Source: SZUA-186 sp041552135 (lineage in GTDB: Bacteria; Pseudomonadota; Gammaproteobacteria; UBA9214). Taken from it: a DNA stretch of 49,362 bases. A program made the position numbers and the translations under genes. A model generated the notes under the pieces. That model was given only the letters and a program-made list of their open reading frames with translations, had not been told where the DNA came from and searched no databases. Below, piece after piece: positions 43,801 to 49,362 of this stretch (its first letter is position 1; each line of letters opens with the position of its first letter). The stretch covers positions 1 through 49,362 of the forward strand of contig JBFELL010000001.1 of NCBI GenBank assembly GCA_041552135.1. Reading direction: 5' to 3'.

Positions 43801-44313
43801 GATCCGAACACGCTCGAGTCGCTGCCTGTCGGTGAAGACGGCCTGATCCTGTTCGGTGGCTCACAGGTTATGCTGGGCTACCTCAATGATCCCGGGAAGA
43901 CCGCCGATGTCATCGTGGAGTTGGACGGCAAACGCTGGTACAAGACCGGTGACAAGGGCCATCTCGACCGGGACGGTTTCCTCACCATTGTCGATCGCTA
44001 CTCACGTTTTGCGAAAATCGGTGGCGAGATGATCAGCCTCGGTGCCATCGAAGACGCCATTGGAAAATTGCTGCCGGAAGATGTTGAGGTACTCACCACA
44101 GCACTCCCCGACGGCAAGAAGGGAGAAAAAGTCATTCTCCTGATAGCCGGTGACATCGACAAAGACAGGATGAAGGAGCTGATAGGGCAATCGGGGCTCA
44201 ACCCGTTGATGAGGCCCGAAGTATTTGTCAATGTAGAGGCGATTCCGAAACTCGGCAGTGGCAAGAGTGATTTCAGCCGGGCCAAGCATCTGGCAATGGA
44301 AGCGTGCGCCTGA
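40861..44313 (+). CDS. aas: LplT - PlsC - Aas fusion (lysophospholipid transporter, acyltransferase, acyl-ACP synthetase)
   Basis: A 1150-residue three-part membrane protein. Residues 1-405 are a 12-span major-facilitator transporter like LplT (lysophospholipid flipping), with NAFVDLGHKILIQNTVFKIYDG. Residues about 430-620 are a PlsC acyltransferase with NHISWLD starting around residue 452 and FPEGAISRSG. Residues about 640-1150 are an AMP-forming acyl-ACP synthetase with SSGSEGEPKGVVLSHRN near 795-811, YEGYGSTETTPV and KTGDKGHLDRDGF. In E. coli LplT and Aas are separate and together re-acylate 2-acyl-lysophosphatidylethanolamine; the fusion suggests the same repair cycle in one chain. Confidence 0.95.
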   Translation: MDKLFKLTGFLPFILIIFLNAFVDLGHKILIQNTVFKIYDGQTQIILTAIVNGLILLPFVLLFSPAGYLSDKHQKPLIMKVSAAVAVGLTLLITLSYYRGWFQLSFALTFLLAVQSAFYSPSKYGYIKELTGKEPLAIANAVVQAITIVAILVGIFSFSVFFERSLDGMSYENESQILQAIAPLGWILVMCSSLELMFAMRLPPREAAAAGQHFDVIQYSTGHYLRDNLNKILANRTIWLSIVGLSAFWGISQVVLATFPAFAKETLGESNTVVIQGILACSGFGIIIGSLLAGQSSRHHIETGLVPLGALGIVGALFFLPQLNSNTLLVIDFLLLGICGGMFIVPLNALIQFHARDDQLGTVLAGNNWVQNVVMLAFLCLTVFFAIYGISSIGLFHILTITALAGALYTVYQLPQSLVRYVIARVFSSTYRIKVLGFENLPGTGGVLMLGNHISWLDWAMIQIACPRPVRFVMHQLIYQRWYLKWFLDFFGVIPIAAGQSKDALQQINELLRAGEVVCLFPEGAISRSGQLGEFKHGYERTIEGVDGIILPFYLRGLWGSRFSRSSGKLREIRNTRLRGDVIVAFGKPLPMDTPAHELKRQVLELSIDTWEHHTQTLDPVPLAWLRSAKRRGNEPCLADASAATTLSGYKSMTAVIAFSRLIRRRSPEHNIGLLLPTSSPGIITNMAALLLGRTVVNLNYTASMQSLLVAAGKAEIGSLYTSRRFIRKLEQRGIDLNELLTRVQVHFLEDLKDEIGTFTRLSLLLSAAVLPARVLYALFGRRAGIDQPAAILFSSGSEGEPKGVVLSHRNIMANIRQVSDVLDVRDDDTIMASLPLFHAFGLTVTGLMPLVEGIPVIFHPDPTDVLTIAKAIARHQATVFCGTSTFLRLFSRNRHIHPLMLDSLRVVVAGAERLNPEVRDAFKLRFNKEIYEGYGSTETTPVASVNIPDRIDLRDWKVQQGNKPGTVGMPLPGGSFRIVDPNTLESLPVGEDGLILFGGSQVMLGYLNDPGKTADVIVELDGKRWYKTGDKGHLDRDGFLTIVDRYSRFAKIGGEMISLGAIEDAIGKLLPEDVEVLTTALPDGKKGEKVILLIAGDIDKDRMKELIGQSGLNPLMRPEVFVNVEAIPKLGSGKSDFSRAKHLAMEACA

Positions 44314-44345
44314 TCGAGGCGCTGACGAGGTTCTGACACAGGCCT

Positions 44346-44391
44346 GCAGAAGCCCCTGCCCCTGCCTGAATCGCGGCTGAAAGCTGTTCCT
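44346..44391 (+). repeat. Diverged third copy of the 46-bp REP-like palindrome
   Basis: It has the same 46-base length and the same centre (TGAATCGCGGC) as 17528-17573 and 40404-40449, but the arms are diverged (GCAGAAGCCCCTGCCCC ... AGCTGTTCCT). Confidence 0.5.
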
Positions 44392-44594
44392 GCAACGGGG
44401 TTTTACCCCTGACCAGGATCAGTTGTCGGTGATCCCGGACTCACTGGCGCATGCTGGATCGGCTCACACACCCTTGCTACATCATCGAAACGGCAATGAC
44501 AGGTATCGGTTCAGGAACTCGGCCGGCAACGCAAAGAAGGCGGGCAAAACTCGTACCGGATAAAACGCCGGGCCATAATCCGTCTCAGAAAGGC

Positions 44595-44644
44595 GGGTCA
44601 AGATTCAATGCAAAACCCGGGTCAATATTCGTTGCAAATCAACA
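44595..44644 (-). mobile_element. Solo IS21-family-like terminal repeats
   Basis: Two 20-base direct repeats, GGGTCAAGATTCAATGCAAA (44595-44614) and GGGTCAATATTCGTTGCAAA (44619-44638), match at 17 positions and are followed by TCAACA. Read on the minus strand the end is TGTTGATTTGCAACGA. IS21-family elements carry such multiple terminal repeats with a TGTTGATTTGCAA-type end. No istA/istB sequence or opposite end is visible, so this is a remnant. The assignment rests on my memory of IS21 ends. Confidence 0.4.
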
Positions 44645-45142
44645 AACAGGGGAATACCCGGAGCGAACCGGGCAAATCGGCGTTTGAGACAAATCGGGAT
44701 CCTGGGCGTATAACCTCGATCATCAGTTCGGCACAGGGGGGTATACCGGTTTTCAGCCAGAATCAGGCTGTATCCTGCTGTAAAAACTTGCGTTATTTCA
44801 TATTTGGCAATGGGTCAGGAATTCATCACAGGCAATTATCAGGGAACTCATCAATACAGTCGAACCCGCTGTTGCAGTCCGGGACCGGGGATGCACAGGT
44901 CGTGCCCGGATCAAGCCGTTTAACCTGCGCCAGGGGCAGGCACACCACGCCTGGATACCCGATCACCTGTGAGCTGTAATGGAATGACTTCGATATCGTT
45001 TCTGCTGGACACAGGGTCAATCGTAAAATCCGCACAGACAGCGGAACAAGGCGGATATCCCTCAGGGAAAACATGGCAGTAATCCAATGGCCGGATTTGC
45101 GTGTATAACCAGCGATAACGCAGCCGCACTAGCGCAGATAAC

Positions 45143-47221
45143 ATGAAAAAACGGCACCTCCTCAAGGCAGCACTGCTACTGGCGTTTATCCTTGCCCCAC
45201 CAGCCCTGTTTGCCCTCGACCCGGCAACAGTCTCTACCGAACATGTGACGGTTACGCTGGTAAGCGAGCGGTCAGGCATCCAGCCAGGCCAGACACTGTG
45301 GATCGGGCTGCATTTCGAGCTGATCCCTCACTGGCACATCTACTGGCGAAATCCGGGAGCATCCGGCAGTGCACCGGTCATCCGCTGGACGCTGCCAGAG
45401 GGGTGGGAGGCCGGCGAGGTCCACTGGCCGGTGCCGAAGCGCATACGGGTCGGGCCGCTCTCCAATTATGGCTATGAGGACAGTGTCGCCTTACTCGTGC
45501 CTGTTCAGGTGCCGCCGTCTCCCCTGCCGGCGGACCCGCAGACCATCACAGCCAATGCCGAATGGCTGGTATGTCGTGTCGATTGCATCCCTGAATCGGG
45601 TCGCCTCACCCTTGAACTCGGTAATGCCGGCAGCGATTCCGGCACGGCGACCGGGACACGTGAACTGTTCAGGGCAACCCGGGCACAGTGGCCCGGGGCG
45701 ATGAGACCGGCGGGCACTTACCGCCTGGATGACGACACGCTGGCAATCTCGGTTGCGATGACCGACGCGATGCCACGCAACCCGGCCGATGTCTGGTTCG
45801 CAGCCACGCAATGGGGACCGGTAGATGCCAGCGGCGCGCAACGCTGGGCACAGGGTACGACAGGTTTTACGCTCACCGTGCCGACCGGTGATTTGCCTCC
45901 CGACGGGAATCGCCCGCTGGAAGGCTTGCTGGTGATGGAATCGGTGCGCGATGCTACGGCGGTGCGAAGCGGCCATTACGTGCGGCTTGCGGCACAGCCG
46001 CCGGCATTATCGAAAAACCGGGATCTGACCCCAATGACAGCCCTGGTTTTTGCCTTCCTCGGTGGACTGATACTGAACATCATGCCCTGCGTTCTGCCGG
46101 TGCTGAGCATCAAGATACTGGGCTTCGTCAGGGAAGCCGGCGCCAGTCGGCAGCGCCTTGCATACCACGGTCTCAGCTACTCTGCCGGTGTGTTGTCCTG
46201 TTTTACCGTGCTTGCTGCCGTGCTGCTGGCGCTGCGCGCGAGCGGTGAATCGCTGGGCTGGGGATTCCAGCTCCAGTCGCCGGTACTGGTTACCCTGCTG
46301 GCCTACCTCATGCTGCTGGTGGGACTGAATCTGGCCGGCGTCTTCTCTGTCGGCGGCACACTCATGAACGCCGGTCAGTCCCTGAGCAGGGTCGGTGGAC
46401 TCCGGGGTACCTTCACTACCGGTGTTCTCGCCACGGTTGTCGCGAGCCCGTGCACTGCGCCCTTCATGGGTGCGGCACTGGGTTACGCCATCACGCGCCC
46501 GGCCCTGGAATCGCTGGCGGTATTTCTCAGCCTCGGCGCCGGCTTTGCCCTGCCCGTTTTTCTGCTGGGCCTGTTCCCGGCCTGGCTTCGGTTCATCCCC
46601 GCGCCGGGAAACTGGATGAAACGCTTTCAGCAGGCACTGGCTTTCCCCATGTTCGCCACGGCAGCATGGTTACTGTGGGTACTCAGTCAGCAGACCGGTA
46701 GCTGGGTCTATGGTGGCGCACTGGCGGGACTGGTGGCGGTTGCCTTCGTTGCATGGCTTTTTGGCCAGTGGCGTCCGGGGGGCTGGCGACTCTGGCTGCT
46801 GGGCGGCTGCACAGCCGCCGCCCTGGTGCTGGTCATCGGCCCGATGCTGGCAGCTGACCCGGCTGCGCAGCCCCACTACGGCAATGACAGGCCCTGGTCC
46901 GAGCAACAGGTACAGGAGCTCACCGCTGCAGGGCGGCCGGTATTCGTCAATTTCACCGCAGCATGGTGCATCACCTGCAAGGTCAATGAGCAGCTGGCCC
47001 TGTCAACGGACAACACGCGTCAGCTGTTCGAAGCCCGATCCATCGCCTACCTGGTTGCCGACTGGACCCGCCGGGATCCTGCGATAACGCGCCAGCTGGA
47101 ACGCTATGGACGCAGTGGTGTACCCCTTTACCTGCTGTATCCACCGGCAGACGGGCAGCCGCTGGTGCTGCCCCAGCTGCTGACCGAAGGCATCGTTGCC
47201 GAAGCCATCGGCAAACTCTAG
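45143..47221 (+). CDS. ScsB/DsbD-like thiol:disulfide interchange protein
   Basis: A 692-residue membrane reductant transporter that carries electrons from cytoplasmic thioredoxin to periplasmic thiol proteins. After a signal peptide, the N-terminal domain has Cys144 and Cys148 (CRVDC). The membrane domain has about eight spans with Cys316 in MPCVLPVLS and Cys437 in SPCTAPF. The C-terminal thioredoxin domain has Cys609 and Cys612 (WCITC). This CRVDC-type N-domain with the three redox centres fits the ScsB group better than classical DsbD. The next gene, 16 bases downstream, encodes a peroxiredoxin-like exported protein that may be its substrate. Confidence 0.92.
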   Translation: MKKRHLLKAALLLAFILAPPALFALDPATVSTEHVTVTLVSERSGIQPGQTLWIGLHFELIPHWHIYWRNPGASGSAPVIRWTLPEGWEAGEVHWPVPKRIRVGPLSNYGYEDSVALLVPVQVPPSPLPADPQTITANAEWLVCRVDCIPESGRLTLELGNAGSDSGTATGTRELFRATRAQWPGAMRPAGTYRLDDDTLAISVAMTDAMPRNPADVWFAATQWGPVDASGAQRWAQGTTGFTLTVPTGDLPPDGNRPLEGLLVMESVRDATAVRSGHYVRLAAQPPALSKNRDLTPMTALVFAFLGGLILNIMPCVLPVLSIKILGFVREAGASRQRLAYHGLSYSAGVLSCFTVLAAVLLALRASGESLGWGFQLQSPVLVTLLAYLMLLVGLNLAGVFSVGGTLMNAGQSLSRVGGLRGTFTTGVLATVVASPCTAPFMGAALGYAITRPALESLAVFLSLGAGFALPVFLLGLFPAWLRFIPAPGNWMKRFQQALAFPMFATAAWLLWVLSQQTGSWVYGGALAGLVAVAFVAWLFGQWRPGGWRLWLLGGCTAAALVLVIGPMLAADPAAQPHYGNDRPWSEQQVQELTAAGRPVFVNFTAAWCITCKVNEQLALSTDNTRQLFEARSIAYLVADWTRRDPAITRQLERYGRSGVPLYLLYPPADGQPLVLPQLLTEGIVAEAIGKL

Positions 47222-47237
47222 AAACAGGAGAAATGTC

Positions 47238-47846
47238 ATGTTGAAACGTTTTTTTCAGATACCGCTGATCATCACCGTCCTGTATGCCTGTGGTTCGGGC
47301 GCCGCCTTGCGGGTAGGTGAACCCGCCCCCGGGTTCGAGGGCGTGGACACCGGGGGAAATGTCCATCGCCTGGCCGACTACCGCGGCAAAACCGTTGTCC
47401 TGGAATGGACCAATCACGATTGTCCCTACGTCCGCAAGCATTATGGCGCCGGCAATATGCAGGCGCAGCAGCGTGAGGCCGCCGCGCAGGGGGTGGTCTG
47501 GCTATCGATCATTTCCTCGGCCCCGGGCAAGCAGGGCCATGTGAGTCCGGAGGCGGCTGAGGAACTGACCCGAAAACGCAAGGCAGCACCGCTTGCCGTC
47601 ATCCTCGACAGCGAGGGCAGGATCGGCCGGGCCTACCATGCCAGGACGACACCCCATATGTTCATCATCGACGCAACCGGCGTGCTGGTTTACATGGGCG
47701 GCATGGACAGCATCAGCACGGCCAGTCCGGATGACATCCCGCAGGCCACGCAATATGTACGCGCTGCCTTGCAGGAACTGGCTGCGGGCAAGCCCGTCAG
47801 CACCCCGGTTACCAGGCCCGATGGCTGTTCGGTGAAGTACCGGTGA
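47238..47846 (+). CDS. Exported peroxiredoxin/thioredoxin-fold protein
   Basis: A 202-residue protein with an N-terminal hydrophobic segment containing a Cys (IITVLYACGSG), which could be a signal peptide or a lipoprotein site. The redoxin domain has GEPAPGFEGVDTGGNVHRLADYRGKTVVLEW, then NHDCPYVRKHYG with a single redox Cys (DCPY), and ARTTPHMFIIDATGVLVYMGG. A single Cys in that motif suggests a peroxiredoxin-like reaction that needs an outside reductant, plausibly the ScsB-like protein encoded just before it. The ATG at 47238 is preceded by AGGAG. Confidence 0.88.
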   Translation: MLKRFFQIPLIITVLYACGSGAALRVGEPAPGFEGVDTGGNVHRLADYRGKTVVLEWTNHDCPYVRKHYGAGNMQAQQREAAAQGVVWLSIISSAPGKQGHVSPEAAEELTRKRKAAPLAVILDSEGRIGRAYHARTTPHMFIIDATGVLVYMGGMDSISTASPDDIPQATQYVRAALQELAAGKPVSTPVTRPDGCSVKYR

Positions 47847-47897
47847 ACCCGTGACAGATTCACAGGTCTTAAAATTAACGTTTACCGGAGTCAGACA

Positions 47898-48536
47898 ATG
47901 AACAAAATGACGCGCAGGCGATTTCTGCAGGGCACCACCGCTTTACTGGCCATGCATGCCGTGCCAGTGGCAGCCACCTTGCAAAGCCCTACCCCACGCC
48001 AGTCGGCCGGCCCCTTCTACCCTCGGGATCTGCCACTGGATGATGACAACGATCTGACACAGGTTGCAGGACAGGAACAGACGGCATCGGGCCAGATTGC
48101 AGATCTGGGTGGCCGCATCCTCGATCAGAACGGGCGGCCACTGGACGGGTTGCGCATCGAAATCTGGCAGTGCGACATCAACGGCCGCTACCGGCATCCA
48201 CATGATACGGGCGACCGTCCCATCGACCCGGCTTTCCAGGGCATCGGGCATACCATCAGCGACAGGCAGGGTCGCTACCGGTTCCGGACCATCCGCCCGG
48301 TGCCGTATCCCGGACGAACACCCCACATCCACGTGGCGGTCTTCCCCGCAGGTGAAAAGCCCTTTACCACGCAGCTCTATGCCGCAGGCGATCCCCGTAA
48401 CGCGAGTGACTTTCTCTACCAGCGTGTACCTGAAGCCTGGCGTCACCTGGTGATAACAGAATTCAAACCCTCTGGCGCAGCTGATATCGATTTCACCGCC
48501 ACATGGGATATCGTGATGGCTGCCAGACCGGGCTGA
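47898..48536 (+). CDS. Tat-exported intradiol ring-cleavage dioxygenase-like protein
   Basis: A 212-residue protein. A Tat-type signal (RRRFLQG, then TTALLAMHAVPVAA) is followed by a single intradiol-dioxygenase domain (protocatechuate/catechol dioxygenase type). Likely Fe(III) ligands are Tyr98 (NGRYRH), Tyr137 (RPVPYPG), His143 and His145 (TPHIHV). GGAG precedes the ATG at 47898 by about seven bases. Members with a secretion signal and short length are poorly characterised; they may act on catechol-type or lignin-like compounds outside the cytoplasm. It is downstream of the ScsB-like pair on the same strand. Confidence 0.88.
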   Translation: MNKMTRRRFLQGTTALLAMHAVPVAATLQSPTPRQSAGPFYPRDLPLDDDNDLTQVAGQEQTASGQIADLGGRILDQNGRPLDGLRIEIWQCDINGRYRHPHDTGDRPIDPAFQGIGHTISDRQGRYRFRTIRPVPYPGRTPHIHVAVFPAGEKPFTTQLYAAGDPRNASDFLYQRVPEAWRHLVITEFKPSGAADIDFTATWDIVMAARPG

Positions 48537-48616
48537 GTCCAGGGATCATCAGCAGGGCATTCACCGTGCATCCGGCCTTGCAGTTTTGTTGGTGCCGATC
48601 TGGCATCCGTGGCACG

Positions 48617-49362
48617 TCACCGATACAACATCACCGCTTCCCGCCCGGCGATCCATGCCGCCTCGTCTGCCCCGGCAAGGACTTCCAGGTCAGCCGGCGT
48701 GGCCTGCGGGTCGTCCACCCACTGGCGAAGGAGTTCACTGCCATTGATCAGATCGATGGCAAGGCGGTCGACCTCGTACTCGTAGGGGAAGTCTCGCCAA
48801 AGCGGGTAATCCGGCTGCTGCCGACGCAGGGCCTTGAAGGCCAGGGCCATCAGCCGCCAGGGACGGAAGGCGCCATGATCATAGGCCCCGTCCTCCACAT
48901 GGATCTGCACCCCGGCGCACAGCTTTCCCGCGTGCTTGTGGAAGGTGGGTTCGAACCAGCACTCGCGCAGCCGGCATCCCTGCAGCCACTGGGGAGCCAG
49001 TTGCTGCATCTCCGCCAGGAGCTTCCGGGGTTCCAGGTCCGGTGCCCCGAACAGTTCCAGGGGCCGGGTGGTGCCACGCCCCTCCGACAGGGTTGTGCCC
49101 TCCAGCATGACCGTGCCGGCATAGCAACGAGCCATCCAGAGATTGGGCGCGTTGGGACTGGGGTTGATCCAGCTGCGCTCGCCCAGGGGCCAGCCATAGC
49201 CCGGCCCGTTCCCCGGCGCCCAACCCTCCATGGTCACCACCTCGCATTCCACGTCCAGGTCCAGGGTACGCACAAACCACAGGGCCAGTTCGCCCATGGT
49301 GAGGCCGTGGCGCATGGGCAGGGGACCCGCGCCCACGAAACTCTCCCAGCCTGGACGCAGGA
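48617..49362 (-). CDS. NamZ/DUF1343 family protein, C-terminal part (truncated at window edge)
   Basis: The last 240 or so residues of a DUF1343-family protein, whose characterised member NamZ is an exo-beta-N-acetylmuramidase acting in peptidoglycan recycling. Diagnostic segments are WESFVGAGPLPMRHGLTMGELA, YAGTVMLEGTTLSEGRGTTRPLELFGAP and the FEPTFHKHAGKLCAGVQIHV region. The frame stays open past the GTG at 49336 to the right edge (LRPGWESF), so the start lies outside the window. The stop is at 48617-48619, 80 bases from the dioxygenase stop in convergent orientation. Confidence 0.9.
   Translation of the reverse strand, partial: LRPGWESFVGAGPLPMRHGLTMGELALWFVRTLDLDVECEVVTMEGWAPGNGPGYGWPLGERSWINPSPNAPNLWMARCYAGTVMLEGTTLSEGRGTTRPLELFGAPDLEPRKLLAEMQQLAPQWLQGCRLRECWFEPTFHKHAGKLCAGVQIHVEDGAYDHGAFRPWRLMALAFKALRRQQPDYPLWRDFPYEYEVDRLAIDLINGSELLRQWVDDPQATPADLEVLAGADEAAWIAGREAVMLYR

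Larger units (their letters stand above)
44314..45142. other. 829-base spacer without a recognisable gene
   Basis: The ORFs at 44451-44687 and 44608-44979 have no ribosome site or family resemblance. The spacer includes a diverged REP-like copy (44346-44391) and an IS21-like terminal repeat (44595-44644). The last 75 bases before 45143 should contain the promoter of the ScsB-like gene. Confidence 0.4.

Noticed and set aside
44451..44979. Two overlapping frames after the aas gene
   Set aside because: They cross the IS21-like end and have no start signals or recognisable sequence.
1..49362. tRNA or rRNA genes
   Set aside because: No cloverleaf pattern or rRNA signature was noticed while reading the spacers; tRNAscan-SE and Rfam searches would be decisive.

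Overview
The window looks like chromosomal DNA of a GC-rich gammaproteobacterium. The ornithine carbamoyltransferase is of the E. coli ArgF/ArgI type, there is a LplT-PlsC-Aas phospholipid acylation protein, a ScsB/DsbD-like reductase and a FixL/FixJ-like two-component pair, and short REP-like palindromes lie between genes. I see no rRNA, tRNA, CRISPR array or intact insertion sequence. These calls come from reading the sequence; no database search was run.

Region 1 (1-17.1 kb) centres on oxidative, probably hydrocarbon, chemistry. After a 5'-truncated TlpA-like thioredoxin, a small unknown gene and a NorD-like von Willebrand A protein, a long minus-strand gene series (9548 down to 3220) starts with an AlkB/XylM-family membrane di-iron monooxygenase. 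It continues with a truncated haemoglobin, a one-cluster ferredoxin, three diverged GST-like paralogues, a XylA-type ferredoxin-NAD(P)H reductase and three small unknown or membrane proteins. Upstream lies an acyl-CoA dehydrogenase-histidine kinase-response regulator operon, then a second XylA-type reductase with extra CxxC pairs and an outer-membrane channel-like protein with a His-Ala-Gly repeat. The NorD-like gene and the monooxygenase share an upstream element, GGTA-N4-TACGTATATA, which suggests common control.

Region 2 (17.7-32.3 kb) holds an FtsH homologue, a cyclic-2,3-diphosphoglycerate-synthetase-like GTPase, carbamate kinase, ornithine carbamoyltransferase and then a tight seven-gene operon (ord-ortA-ortB-oraS-oraE-orr-alr) with a divergent alanine dehydrogenase. 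Together these encode a near-complete route from citrulline/ornithine through D-ornithine, 2,4-diaminopentanoate and 2-amino-4-oxopentanoate to acetyl-CoA, D-alanine, L-alanine and pyruvate, with ATP from carbamoyl phosphate. This is the oxidative ornithine branch known from amino-acid-fermenting Clostridia, here in a proteobacterial setting and extended by an alanine racemase and alanine dehydrogenase that would process the D-alanine product.

Region 3 (32.4-40.1 kb) carries RNA 3'-phosphate cyclase, a phosphoribosyltransferase, an ACP-fatty acyl-AMP ligase-acyltransferase fusion, a radical SAM protein, an HTH/zinc-ribbon protein, a small unknown protein and a type I phosphodiesterase/phosphatase-family protein. 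Region 4 (40.1-49.4 kb) contains repeat-rich spacers with a likely gene remnant and an IS21-like end, a 1150-residue LplT-PlsC-Aas fusion, a thiol-redox pair (ScsB-like and peroxiredoxin-like), a Tat-exported intradiol dioxygenase, and a truncated NamZ/DUF1343 gene running off the right edge.
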